In this document: piece after piece, positions 46,233 to 57,862 of the stretch
Numbering within the stretch: position 1 is the first letter of the stretch
Layout: every line of letters starts with the position of its first letter
Assembly: GCA_013076295.1 (NCBI GenBank)
Contig: RQOL01000882.1
Span: 1,488,001-1,552,000, forward strand
Direction: 5' to 3'
Length of the DNA stretch: 64,000 nt
Origin: Sanderia malayensis
Lineage: Eukaryota > Cnidaria > Scyphozoa > Semaeostomeae > Pelagiidae
Notes under the pieces: generated by a model
The model's input: the letters and a program-made list of their open reading frames with translations, nothing else
What the model was told of the DNA's origin: nothing
Database searches by the model: none
Made by a program: the position numbers and the translations under genes

Positions 46233-47862
46233 ACGTCCCTGCTTCTGCACCTACTGAAAATAAAGACAGAGGGGCCAGCTCTAAAGCTATTGTTGGTAAG
46301 ATATTTAATTAATTCTAGCAATAACAGATGATTGCTGTATGTGACCTTTCTGGAGTTGTCTTCCGTACAGATTTCATTTCAGTTTACATCATAATTCAAT
46401 TCCAATTGATATGCTAGCAATGATAAAGTCATTTTAAACAATGTTATTTATTGTAGACGTCCCTGCTTCTGCGTCTACTGAAAGTAAAGACAGAGGGGCC
46501 AGCTTTGAGGCTTTTGTTGGTAAGATGTTTAAATATTTCTAGCAATAATAGATGATTGCTGTATGTGAGCTATATGAAGTTTTATTCCGTACAGAAATTA
46601 TTTCAGTTTAAATCATGATTCAATTTCAAGTGCTATGCTATAAATGATAAAGTCATTTTAAACAATGTTATTTATTATAGACGTCCCTGCTTCTGCACCT
46701 ACTGAAAATAAAGACAGAGGGGCCAGCTCTAAAGCTATTGTTGGTAAGATATTTAATTAATTCTAGCAATAACAGATGATTGCTGTATGTGACCTTTCTG
46801 GAGTTGTCTTCCGTACAGATTTCATTTCAGTTTACATCATAATTCAATTCCAATTGATATGCTAGCAATGATAAAGTCATTTTAAACAATGTTATTTATT
46901 GTAGACGTCCTTGCTTCTGCGTCTACTCAAAGTAAAGACAGAGGGGCCAGCTTTGAGGCTTTTGTTGGTAAGATATTTAATTATTTCTAGCAATAATAGA
47001 TGATTGCTGTATGTGAGCTTTCTGAAGTTTTATTCCGTACAGAAATTATCTCAGTTTAAATCATGATTCAATTTCAATTGCTATGCTATAAATGATAAAG
47101 TCATTTTAAACAATGTTATTTATTATAGACGCCCCTGCTTCTGCGCCTACTGAAAATAAAGACGGAGGGGCCAGCTCTAAAGCTATTGTTGGTAAGATAT
47201 TTAATTAATTCTAGCAATAACAGATGATTGCTGTATGTGACCTTTCTGGAGTTGTCTTCCGTACAGATTTCATTTTAGTTTACATCATAATTCGATTCCA
47301 ATTGATATGCTAGCAATGATAAAGTCATTTTAAACAATGTTATTTATTGTAGACGTCCCTGCTTCTGCGTCTACTGAAAGTAAAGACAGAGGGGCCAGCT
47401 TTGAGGCTTTTGTTGGTAAGATGTTTAAATATTTCTAGCATTAATAGATGATTCCTGTATGTGAGCTTTCTGAAGTTTTATTCCGTACAGAAATTATTTC
47501 AGTTTAAATCATGATTCAATTTCAATTGCTATGCTATAAATGATAAAGTCATTTTAAACAATGTTATTTATTATAGACGTCCCTGCTTCTGCGCCTACTG
47601 AAAATAAAGACAGAGGGGCCAGCTCTAAAGCTATTGTTGGTAAGATATTTAATTAATTTAGCAATAACAGATGATTGCTGTATGTGACCTTTCTGGAGTT
47701 GTCTTCCGTACAGATTTCATTTCAGTTTACACCATAATTCAATTCCAATTGATATGCTAGCAATGATAAAGTCATTTTAAACAATGTTATTTATTATAGA
47801 CGTCCCTGCTTCTGCGCCTACTGAAAATAAAGACAGATGGGCCAGCTTTAAGGCTTTTGTTG
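46233..47862 (+). CDS. Tail array I: eight 63-nt repeat exons
   Basis: Eight exons, each 63 nt and phase 1-1, at 46233-46295, 46457-46519, 46681-46743, 46905-46967, 47129-47191, 47353-47415, 47577-47639 and 47800-47862. Starts are 224 bp apart (last step 223). Acceptors are TTATTATAG or TTATTGTAG; donors are GTAAGAT. Each adds 21 residues with core PASxxTExKDRGAS. Type A has APTEN and SSKAIV; type B has ASTES and SFEAFV. They alternate A-B through the first seven; the eighth is A-like with RWAS and FKAFV. Introns are equally conserved, so the array grew by tandem duplication of a 448-bp two-exon unit. The peptide is polar and likely disordered. Function unknown. Confidence 0.75.
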
Positions 47863-48019
47863 GTAAGATATTTAATTAATTCTAGCAATAACAGATGATT
47901 CTGTATGTGTTTTCTGGAGTTGTCTTCGTACAGATTTCATTTCAGTTTACATCATAATTCAATTCCAATTGATATGCTAGCAATAATAAAGTCATTTTAA
48001 ACAATGTTATTTATTATAG

Positions 48020-48904
48020 ACGGCCCTGCTTTTACGTCTACTAATGCATAGTTGCTGCTACTTTTAGAATCAATTACTTAGATTCCGAAATTAACGTCAA
48101 TTTGATTATTGATGTTCTGAAATATATTTTGTTGATATTTGGAAAGCAACATGGCTATTCGCGCCCGGAAGTACACTGGAAATAAGCAAGTTACAATTGA
48201 TATGTTTTGATTTAAACTATGTTAATAAGTCTGTAATTTTCATAGCTTATATAATTTTGAAAGTAATTACAGTACGATATCAAGACACGTCTTAAGTCGC
48301 ACTGTCCTAAAGCATGATTAAACATTGAATCTGAAATTTTCTTATTCCAGATAAAAATGCCAAAAAACGAAAAGGTTTACCAGGTTAGTTTTTTTTGCAA
48401 ATGTCTGTACTCAATACATTATTGTTTCCACACGGATTTATTATTGTTTTCGTTGACGATTTCTGCGCAATGTATTTGCAAGTTGTCATTTGCGAGGCTA
48501 TTGCGCATCGAGGTGACCTCATAAACAATGCTGCTCTTAAATACCTTGGATTGGTTTCCTTTATTTTTGTAAAGTTGGCACATGTGAGCCTTCGTGAGCT
48601 CTTTTTAGGGATAAAAGGGCGTCAGTCAGAGTGCTGTAGTTTTTTAGTTCTGAATTATCTATTATCTAGTTTTGCTACTTTTGCCATTTATTTTATATTT
48701 GAATTAGTTGAAAAATGATGCAAGGCTACACCGACTTATAAATTCTTTTTTAGGGATCAAATATTTTCGACCAAAGAGTAAGTACAATAATCTGCAAAAT
48801 TAATGCGATATCACTATGCTAGATTTAGATAAATTAATGCGTTATCACTGCTTCTGCGCCTACTGAAAATAAAGACAGAGGGGCCAGCTCTAGAGCTATT
48901 GTTG
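48020..48904 (+). repeat. Block 1: broken repeat exons around 33-nt and 24-nt exons
   Basis: At 48020 a 63-nt exon starts normally but after ACGTCTACT runs into foreign sequence (AATGCATAGTTGCTGC) with a stop and no donor. At 48848-48904 the last 57 nt of another copy survive with a good donor but no acceptor. Between them are two good mini-exons. One is 48351-48383 (33 nt, DKNAKKRKGLPG, acceptor TCTTATTCCAG, donor GTTAGT). The other is 48754-48777 (24 nt, GIKYFRPK, donor GTAAGT). Both are phase 1-1. This block of about 0.8 kb seems to have been inserted into, or recombined with, the 63-nt array and then copied (49961, 52132, 59470). Confidence 0.68.
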
Positions 48905-49065
48905 GTAAGATATTTAATTAATTCTAGCAATAACAGATGATTGCTGTATGTGACCTTTCTGGAGTTGTCTTCCGTACAGATTTCATTTCAGTTTACATCA
49001 TAGTTCAATTCCAATTGATATGCTAGCAATGATAAAGTCATTTTAAACAATGTTATTTATTATAG

Positions 49066-49799
49066 ACGTCCCTGCTTCTGCGCCTACTGAAAATAAAGAC
49101 AGAGGGGCCAGCTCTAAAGCTATTGTTGGTAAGATATTTAATTAATTCTAGCAATAACAGATGATTGCTGTATGTGACCTTTCTGGAGTTGTCTTCCGTA
49201 CAGATTTCATTTCAGTTTACATCATAATTCAATTCCAATTGATATGCTAGCAATGATAAAGTCATTTTAAACAATGTTATTTATTATAGACGTCCCTGCT
49301 TCTGCGTCTACTGAAAGTAAAGACAGAGGGGCCAGCTTTGAGGCTTTTGTTGGTATAAGATTTAAATATTTCCAGCAATAATAGATGATTGCTGTATGTG
49401 AGCTTTCTGAAGTTTTATTCCGTACAGAAATTATTTCAGTTTAAATCATGATTCAATTTCAATTGCTATGCTATAAATGATAAAGTCATTTTAAACAATG
49501 TTATTTATTATAGACGTCCCTGCTTCTGCGCCTACTGAAAATAAAGACAGAGGGGCCAGCTCTAAAGCTATTGTTGGTAAGATATTTAATTAATTCTAGC
49601 AATAACAGATGATTGCTGTATGTGACCTTTCTGGAGTTGTCTTCCGTACAGATTTCATTTCAGTTTACACATAATTCAATTCCAATTGATATGCTAGCAA
49701 TGATAAAGTCATTTTAAACAATGTTATTTATTATAGACGTCCCTGCTTCTGCGCCTACTGAAAATAAAGACAGATGGGCCAGCTTTAAGGCTTTTGTTG
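49066..49799 (+). CDS. Tail array II: four 63-nt repeat exons
   Basis: Exons at 49066-49128 (A), 49290-49352 (B), 49514-49576 (A) and 49737-49799 (A-like with RWAS), all phase 1-1 with the 224-bp period. The B exon is followed by GTATAAGA instead of GTAAGAT, so its donor may be weaker. The order A-B-A-A(W) repeats the last four exons of array I, and the flanking block is also repeated. Arrays I/II with their blocks are therefore a larger duplication of about 1.9 kb. Confidence 0.73.
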
Positions 49800-49960
49800 G
49801 TAAGATATTTAATTAATTCTAGCAATAACAGATGATTGCTGTATGTGACCTTTCTGGAGTTGTCTTCCGTACAGATTTCATTTCAGTTTACATCATAATT
49901 CAATTCCAATTGATATGCTAGCAATGATAAAGTCATTTTAAACAATGTTATTTATTATAG

Positions 49961-50850
49961 ACGCCCCTGCTTTACGTCTACTAATGCATAGTTGCTGCTA
50001 CTTTTAGAATCAATTACTTAGATTCCGAAATTAACGTCAATTTGATTATTGATGTTCTGAAATATATTTTGTTGATATTTGGAAAGCAACATGGCTATTC
50101 GCGCCCGGGAGTACACTGGAAATAAGCAAAGTTACAATTGATATGTTTTGATCTAAACTATGTTAATAAGTCTGTAATTTTCATAGCTTATATAATTTTG
50201 AAAGTAATTACAGTACGATATCAAGACACGTCTTAAGTCGCACTGTCCTAAAGCATTTAAAATCACAATTGAATCTGAAATTTTCTTATTCCAGATAAAA
50301 ATGCCAAAAAACGAAAAGGTTTACCAGGTTAGTTTTTTTTGCAAATGTCTGTACTCAATACATTATTGTTTCCACACGGATTTATTATTGTTTTCGTTGA
50401 CGATTTCTGCGCAATGTATTTGCAAGTTGTCATTTGCGAGGCTATTGCGCATCGAGGTGACCTCATAAACAATGCTGCTCTTAAATACCTTGGATTGGTT
50501 TCCTTTATTTTTTGTAAAGTTGGCACATGTGAGCCTTCGTGAGCCTCTTTTTAGGGATAAAAGGGCGTCAGTCAGAGCGCTGTAGTTTTTTAGTTCTGAA
50601 TTATCTATTATCTAGTTTTGCTACTTTTGCCATTTATTTTATATTTAAATTAGTTAAAAAATGATGCAAGGCTACACCGACCTATAAATTCTTTTTTAGG
50701 GATCAAATATTTTCGACCAATGAGTAAGTACAATAATCTGCAAAATTAATGCGATATCACTATGCTAGATTTAGATAAATTAATGCGTTATCACTGCTTC
50801 TGCGCCTACTGAAAATAAAGACAGAGGGGCCAGCTCTAGAGCTATTGTTG
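49961..50850 (+). repeat. Block 2: near-identical copy of block 1
   Basis: A broken 63-nt exon starts at 49961, here with an extra frameshift. Mini-exons are 50295-50327 (33 nt, DKNAKKRKGLPG, identical to block 1) and 50700-50723 (24 nt, GIKYFRPM). An acceptor-less 57-nt remnant lies at 50794-50850. The high identity with block 1 (a few differences per 100 bp by eye) marks a recent duplication. Confidence 0.68.
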
Positions 50851-51011
50851 GTAAGATATTTAATTAATTCTAGCAATAACAAATGATTGCTGTATGTGAC
50901 ATTTCTGGAGTTGTCTTCCGTACAGATTTCATTTCAGTTTACATCATAATTCAATTCCAATTGATATGCTAGCAATGATAAAGTCATTTTAAACAATGTT
51001 ATTTATTGTAG

Positions 51012-51970
51012 ACGTCCCTGCTTCTGCGCCTACTGAAAATAAAGACAGAGGGGCCAGCTCTAGAGCTATTGTTGGTAAGATATTTAATTAATTCTAGCAA
51101 TAACAGATGACTGCTGTATGTGACATTTCTGGAGTTGTCTTCCGTACAGATTTCATTTCAGTTTACATCATAATTCAATTCCAATTGATATGCTAGCAAT
51201 GATAAAGTCATTTTAAACAATGTTATTTATTGTAGACGTCCCTGCTTCTGCGTCTACTGAAAGTAAAGACAGAGGGGCCAGCTTTGAGGCTTTTGTTGGT
51301 AAGATATTTAAATATTTCTAGCAATAATAGATCATTGCTGTATGTGAGCTTTCTGAAGTTTTATTCCGTACAGAAATTATTTCAGTTTAAATCATGATTC
51401 AATTTCAAGTGCTATGCTATAAATGATAAAGTCATTTTAAAGAATGTTATTTATTATAGACGTCGCTGCTTCTGCACCTACTGAAAATAAAGACAGAGGG
51501 GCCAGCTCTAAATCTATTGTTGGTAAGATATTTAATTAATTCTAGCAATAACAGATGAGTGCTGTATGTGACCTTTCTGGAGTTGTCTTCCGTACAGATT
51601 TCATTTCAGTTTACATCATAAATCAATTCCAATTGATATGCTAGCAATGATAAAGTCATTTTAAACAATGTTATTTTTTGTAGACGTCCCTGCTTCTGCG
51701 TCTACTGAAAGTAAAGACAGAGGGGCCAGCTTTGAGGCTTTTGTTGGTAAGATATTTAATTATTTCTAGCAATAATAGATGATTGCTGTATGTGAGCTTT
51801 CTGAAGTTTTATTCCGTACAGAAATTATTTCAGTTTAAATCATGATTCAATTTCAATTGCTATGCTATAAATGATAAAGTCATTTTAAACAATGTTATTT
51901 ATTATAGACGCCCCTGCTTCTGCGCCTACTGAAAATAAAGACAGAGGGGCCAGCTCTGAAGCTATTGTTG
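51012..51970 (+). CDS. Tail array III: five 63-nt repeat exons
   Basis: Exons at 51012-51074 (A, SSRAIV), 51236-51298 (B), 51460-51522 (A, VAAS start), 51684-51746 (B) and 51908-51970 (A, SSEAIV). All are 63 nt, phase 1-1, 224 bp apart, with TTATTATAG or TTTTTGTAG-type acceptors and GTAAGATAT donors. All five frames are open. Most differences between exons change amino acids, while the splice sites stay intact. Confidence 0.73.
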
Positions 51971-52131
51971 GTAAGATATTTAATTAATTCTAGCAATAAC
52001 AGATGATTGCTGTATGTGATCTTTCTGGAGTTGTCTTCCGTACAGATTTCATTTCAGTTTACATCATAATTCAATTCCAATTGATATGCTAGCAATGATA
52101 AAGTCATTTTAAACAATGTTATTTATTATAG

Positions 52132-52893
52132 ACGCCCCTGCTTCTACGTCTACTAATGCATAGTTGCTGCTACTTTTAGAATCAATTACTTAGATTCCGA
52201 AATTAACGTCAATTTGATTATTGATGTTCTGAAATATATTTTGTTGATATTTGGAAAGCAACATGGCTATTCGCGCCCGGAAGTACACTGGAAATAAGCA
52301 AAGTTACAATTGATAAGAGATGTTTTGATCTAAGCTATGTTAATAAGTCCATACATTTCATAGCTTATATAATTATGAAAGTAATTACAGTATGATATGA
52401 ACACACGTCTTAAGTCGCACTACCCTAAAGCACCTGACGATCACCATTGAATCTGAAGTTTTCTTATTGCAGATAAAAATGCCAAAAAACCAACATTTTT
52501 ACAAGGTTAGTTATTTTTTGCAAATGTCTGTACTCAATACATTATTGTTTCCATACGGATCTATTATTGTTTTCGTTGACGATTTTTGCGCAATGTCTTG
52601 GCAAGTTGTCATTTGCGAGGCTATTGCGCATCGAGATGACCTCATAAACAATGCTGTTCTTAAATACCTTGCATTGGTTTCCTTTATTTTTGGTAAAGTT
52701 GGCACATGTGAACCTTTGTGAGCCTCTTTTTTAGGGATAAAAGGTCGTCAGTCAGCGCTGTAGTTTTTTAGTTCTGAATTATCTATTTTGCTACTTTTGC
52801 CATTTATTTCACATTTACATTAGTTAAAAAAGGATGCAAGGCTACAGCGACATATAAATTTTTTTTTAGGAATAAAACGTCGTCTATCAAGGA
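52132..52893 (+). repeat. Block 3: diverged copy of the block with 33-nt and 24-nt exons
   Basis: A broken 63-nt exon starts at 52132 and meets the same AATGCATAGTTGCTGC junction. Mini-exon 52473-52505 (33 nt) now encodes DKNAKKPTFLQG, and 52870-52893 (24 nt) encodes GIKRRLSR. Borders and phases are unchanged. This version is shared with block 4 (59470 onward), not with blocks 1 and 2, so two subfamilies exist. Confidence 0.65.
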
Positions 52894-53194
52894 GTAAGTA
52901 CAATAATCTACAAAATTAATTCCATATCACTATGTTGGATTTAGATAAATTAATGCGATATCACTATGTTGGATTTAGATCTTTACTGAAGATGTATTGC
53001 GAATATTCTTTGCATTTAATTAATTATGCCAAAGAAACGTGTTGAGGTTTGAGATTAAATGTTCTCTGTCATTGAAAAACGAGGCTAGTATTGTTGGTGA
53101 CACGCTTGTAGTTTTATGTGGGGGTATTGTTCACTGGGTGGTATGAGCACTCGTTGCCAGTTCCTCTTTTAATATTTTTCATTTTCAATTCCAG

Positions 53195-53761
53195 AAGATA
53201 TCATGAAAGCCGACCGGGATATAGAGCTAGGTAAGTAAACATCAGAGATCTATCTTCTTTTTGAAGTATGGTGACAACATTATTGGTTTGTTGTTGAAAC
53301 AGTTGCTTTTCGACAGAGCCAAGGATAAACAGATCTGAGAAACTAACTTCTAAAACTGAAACATGTCATTTGCTCTGTAATGCTCTTTCATACATTTGAC
53401 ATGACATATGGGTGTTTTCATTTGTCTTTAATACATTCAGGAAATTAATTCGTCTATACCTTAATATAACAACAGTTTATGACAACGATTTTCTCCGTAT
53501 AATGAAGATCTAGCCTGTTTTGAGACTGACTTGCCTAGCATTAGCAAACCTATTCAGTTCAGATAATTGGCAAGACCAACTGTACGTAAAGACAAATGTA
53601 AATATCTAATGTAATGCAAGGATAGACCAAACATACTTGAAGATATTAGTGAAACCTCCGTATAACAGACAATTTGCAGGCCCCATCAATTTTGAGGTGT
53701 GCGCTAACAGACGTTCCATTGTGAGATTGTTTAATTTCTTTTTTAGGTGTTCAAAAAAATG
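53195..53761 (+). CDS. Tail mini-exons of 36 nt and 15 nt (copy A)
   Basis: Exon 53195-53230 (acceptor TTTTCAATTCCAG, donor GTAAGT) encodes EDIMKADRDIELG. Exon 53747-53761 (acceptor TTTCTTTTTTAG, donor GTGAGT) is a 15-nt micro-exon encoding GVQKNG. Both are phase 1-1. The same pair occurs at 60511 and 61064 with conserved borders, which supports them as exons. The intron between them is AT-rich without further features. Confidence 0.6.
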
Positions 53762-53923
53762 GTGAGTTATTTCTACGATCTTTTTGATGAATGAAGACTT
53801 TGTGGATTGCAAAATATATTTGAATTTAAAGGGCTTATGCAACCAAAGTGACATACCGTACTTCTTTTAATAATCGCCCGGGCGCCTATTCAGTATTTTG
53901 CAAAGTAAGGTGGGCGCTTTAAA

Positions 53924-55004
53924 GGCCGGGTTACACGATCACTTTTTGCCATCACTTTTTTTGATATTGGACCAACGTGATAAAAAGTGATCGTGTAACA
54001 TGCAAAAATGATGGATTTTCGCAGCAGATTTTAATGCGCTTACGAGGTGTTAATCCTCCATCATTGAAAATTTTACTCTGAACCAAAGCAGAGTAAAATC
54101 GAGTCCATCACTTTTTTTCAAAGACGCCGACAAATTCTTACGTCATGTACTGTTTTGGTGAAGAGGAAACGGCCTAGAGTTTCGAGAAAAGAAGTATACA
54201 ACTTGAAATTGTGCTTAGAAACATCATTATTTGCATGAAAACGAATATTAATAATGATCAGGAAAAATTTGAAGTGCAAAACAATCTCGAAAAATCAAAT
54301 TTCGTAGAATATAGTGCGAAATATAAGTTAATTTATATATCAGCAGATACATATTGTTTATTATTGTACATACATACAGCAGTCCAAACAAGACATTGCC
54401 ACTAACATGGAACTTTACCTGGCCTATGAAAAGATCAACAAGGATCTCCTGGGATTTTTAGCAGACGCCGTCGCGTCGTCCTGTTTCTTTTGGGTCTTTC
54501 TGGCAACAGATCGAGTAATGTAATAGCGTTGCCCTATCTTTTTAATATGTAATATTAAATTGACATTACAGAACTATTTCGATATTCCGAGGATACAAAT
54601 TAACTTATTTCCCACCATTATATTCTACGAAATTTGATTTTTCGAGATTGTTTTGCACTTCAAATTTTTCCTGATCATTATTTTCGTTTTCATGCAAATA
54701 ATGATGTTTCTAAGCACAATTTCAAGTTGTATACTTCTTTTCTCGAAACTCTAGGCCGTTTCCTCTTCACCAAAACACTACATGACGTAAGAATTTGTCG
54801 GCGTCTTTGAAAAAAAGTGATGGACTCGATTTTACTCTGCTTTGGTTCAGAGTAAAATTTTCAATGATGGAGGATTAACACCTCATAAGCGCATTAAAAT
54901 CTGCTGCGAAAATCCATCATTTTTGCATGTTACACGATCACTTTTTATCACGTTGGTCCAATATCAAAAAAAGTGATGGCAAAAAGTGATCGTGTAACCC
55001 GGCC
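53924..55004. mobile_element. 1.08-kb palindromic element with empty site in duplicate
   Basis: The arms (about 53924-54336 and 54596-55004) are nearly perfect inverted copies starting GGCCGGGTTACACGATCACT; the centre is about 260 bp. TTAAA flanks both sides (53919-53923 and 55005-55009) and is present once at the unoccupied site 61235-61239. The target duplication is therefore 5 bp (TTAAA). No coding capacity is recognised. Confidence 0.88.
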
Positions 55005-55889
55005 TTAAAGAGGGGTTGCTTATTTCGCAGTCCTGAAATTTTAAAATCAAAGAACCTCAAAAACAAAAGAATAATCTTATTGTGGCAGCGAAGCGAAGGC
55101 GTTTCTTATCTTTGAATGCCAAGAAAAAATTGGCGTGTTCTATATTTAAAACGCTCTATTATTGGCTAGTTAATAATGCATGACGTCAGGGCTGCATGTC
55201 GTTTGATTTAAATATTCGACGTTGATTGGTTGCTCAAACAAAGGTAACTGATTGGGGCGCACAGCAGCATTTTTCGGACAGACCCCTGGGCTCTCCTAAA
55301 ATCGCGCGGTGCGGTGTCTGTTGTGTGCAGTGTGACCGACCACATGGACAGCTGGCACAGTCGACGAGGCTCTCGTTGAAGGAAATCGCATGTGTTACAT
55401 GCGATTTACATGCTTTACTTAGCAATTCGATTCCGAATGCTACTACTTTACTTGTAAGTAATTTTCCCACACAGGTAGCATATAATGGTGTGTTTGTAAA
55501 CATAGTTTTCCAAACATTTAGCCAAGGCTTAGGCCATCCCGATTATCAACCCGAAGCAGCAGGAGGTCCGCCATTTTTGCCTCTTCGAGATGCCTTGATG
55601 ACTGCCTTCACGTCATCCGAAAAATGTATTTTGATGATTGAAATTGATGTTGAGAAACTCTTTAAAATTTCTTGCTAAAAATTCGTGAAATGACTTATCT
55701 GAAATACCCTATTTGAAAAAGAGTAATTTTCTGGAATCGTTTGATGTTTACAAATTTGGCCACATTAATGAACAACCATGGGCAGTAAAAAATCTGGATC
55801 ATTTCCACTCTAGCATAGATTTATTTATTTTGCAATGTATTGTTTGTTCAGAAGCTTGACCGTCCACAAAGCACTCCTGCTCGCAAAAA

Positions 55890-56720
55890 AGTTATGTTTG
55901 CAAACGTTGTCAGCATGACAAAAAAAATCCACGTCTACACGTTTTTTTTTATAAGAAACCTGGCTCAAGGCCTTGTAGTAAAAGTTTCTTAATTTTTAGC
56001 TACATTTTAGTTCTAAAAGTTTCTTAAAAGTTTCTTAATTTAATGAACACGAAGTTCCAGTGAAAACGAAGAAAAAACGTGGATGTGGCAAAATATTAGT
56101 ATTATAACAAAGAAAAATCGTCAATGCGAAAAATCGTCATGTGGAGCCGACAATGTTATGCTTAGCACATAAAACATACTTACTGTAGTTGATATTTGTT
56201 GAATCCGTAAAGGGTAAACGTGTTTCCGAAATTTCTAATGTTTCTTAGATATTTCCTTGTAGTTCTAAAAGTTTCTTAAATTTTAGGGCGTCTAGATCTA
56301 GGTTTCTTATAAACCGGTTTCTTATAAAAAAAAACGTGTATTCTCTGTTGAAAATGGTACTTTACCTCAACCCATTCCTTCAGTCCTTTGTTGCCTTACT
56401 GAGGTTGAAGAGATGCTTATTAGCAGGGCCCTTCCCATTACGCAAGTGTATGTAAAACCGGGTGGTCAAAGAGCATACAGTGGTCACTGCATAAATTTTT
56501 ACAAAATGTCAACCAAATTGCAAAAAAGTTGCCTCACCTTCCGTTTGAAACTTCAATCATAATTGTGAAGATGAAAGGTAAAGGTGATCTTGTCAAGGAT
56601 GCAAATGTTCGGAGATCAAGGGTTGAAAATGCCCTTGTTTGATTAAAAATTAATAACAAATGTTACAAAGATATTGAGATAGATTATGCTGTTCTGCACA
56701 ATTTGTCAGACAATGACCTC
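55890..56720 (+). pseudogene. Helitron-type N-terminal domain remnant, split by a MITE
   Basis: Plus-strand frames read ENGTLPQPIPSVLCCLTEVE, EMLISRALPITQVYVKPGGQ and YSGHCI, then after a stop LPHLPFETSIIIVKMKG and VRRSRVENALV. This pattern matches the domain found N-terminal to Helitron helicase-like proteins (DUF6570-type, from memory). A stop, a further stop and a MITE (55936-56340) break it. No Rep or helicase motif is present. Confidence 0.55.
55936..56340. mobile_element. TA-type MITE, copy 2
   Basis: Termini CACGTTTTTTTTTATAAGAA and complement with TA at 55936-55937 and 56339-56340. The body closely matches copy 1 at 15830-16230. It is inserted in the Helitron-type remnant. Confidence 0.85.
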
Positions 56721-57244
56721 CCTTCACAGCCCCCTAGTTGCCTCGGCTACCCCCCCCCCCCTCACCCCCGGCTGTCAGTGTACTGTCTTCAGGGTGGCTA
56801 GAGATATTGAAGACAAAACTGGCGAACAATTTTCTCAGCCTCCCGCATATAAAATTAGACATTGCAATATTACGATGAAATAAATCGACAGCTGTCACTA
56901 AATCGTTGATTTTAATCTATGGTCTTACTTTGTAAAAATTAGAGGGCTTAATAGACAGGGGGGCTTTCTATATATTTATGCCTGAAAGGGGGGCTTAATA
57001 AAGCTTTTACGGTATACTGAAAGCCATGTTTCCACTTTCCCCGAGCCTTCTTGGGTTAGTTAAATGAACGCCGCAATTTTTACATACTGTAAGATTCTAG
57101 TGTAGTTCCAAAATGTTATTCAATACGAAGCAGTCAAGATAAACTTCAACTGTTGATCTTGACTGCACTTTTTGATTTTAGGGTAGGCGCTTATTGGAGG
57201 GGGTGTTAAAAGGGGGAGGGCACTAATTAGATTTAAATACGGTA

Positions 57245-57862
57245 TCGATTTTTTACGGAAAAAATCTCAGAAGCAAATTGTTTAGAATTTTCATTGTGTT
57301 TCATTTATTACGTATTACAATGTTTGACCTTATTTAATTCCAAAAACAAATGTATCTCTCAGATGAACCTATTGTACGTGGGGTCGAAAGGGGCATGGGC
57401 ATGAGCGTAAGCGAATGCAGTGCACGAAGTGTACCCCATCAGTCAATGTTTCTTGATAAAAGCAATGGCAAGCGCAGCGAGCTAACCCATTGTACGTGAG
57501 GTCTGAAGGGGCATGAGCGCCGCGAATGCAGCGTCATCCAGATTAAGTTTTTTTCACTTAAAAGGTTAGGGCGAACGAGCGAAGCGAGTGATGACCCCTA
57601 GCTCTTTTATCACTCTTATATTAACTCGTCCTTTCTTTAATTTTCTAACTGATGTTAGAAAGCTGAAGACTCGTCCACTTTTCTATTTAATTATTGTTCA
57701 ACAGTTGGCTGCTTGATATCAACCATATATCTCTTTTGCTAATTACGAATCTCTTGTTTTTAATCGACTATTTTGCTTCTAATACCCGATTTTGGTCATC
57801 CAATCTTGGTCTGCATAGTCACCACTAGAATATTCACGTGGCCTAAAGTATTTCCAATTATA
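57245..57862. other. Extra segment absent from the duplicate
   Basis: Relative to copy B (around 61453-61490), about 600 bp is extra here. It contains two diverged copies of a CCATTGTACGTGRGGTC..GGGGCATG stretch (57370 and 57490). No element ends or genes are recognised. Confidence 0.45.

Larger units (their letters stand above)
55080..57100 (+). mobile_element. Helitron-like insertion, 2.0 kb
   Basis: Comparison with copy B shows a clean insertion between A and T (CTTA|TGTAG) without target duplication. The inserted DNA ends in CTAG, matching the Helitron 3' CTRR rule, and contains a decayed Helitron-type coding piece. The 5' end is TTG rather than the usual TC, and only a weak 4-bp hairpin precedes the 3' end. 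The open frame 55226-55678 within it has no recognisable product and is not called as a gene. Confidence 0.55.
53854..57244. mobile_element. TA-type MITE copy A, filled by two later insertions
   Basis: The ends TACCGTACTTCTTTTAATAA and ATTTAAATACGGTA match the 283-bp element at 61170-61452 (copy B). Copy A is 3.4 kb because it carries the palindrome at 53924-55004 and the 2.0-kb insertion at 55080-57100. Both interruptions have matching empty sites in copy B. Confidence 0.8.

Noticed and set aside
48395..48718. 107-codon frame, repeated at 50339, 52467 and 59784.
   Set aside because: It lies between the 33-nt and 24-nt exons in intron sequence; length and end differ between copies through small indels, so it is not conserved as protein.
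46233..52000. Regular 224-bp spacing could suggest a CRISPR array or a noncoding satellite.
   Set aside because: Units include open 63-nt frames with splice sites, spacers are not unique, and the genome is eukaryotic.
55226..55678. 150-codon open frame.
   Set aside because: No recognisable domain, odd composition, and it lies inside a transposon insertion absent from the duplicate segment.
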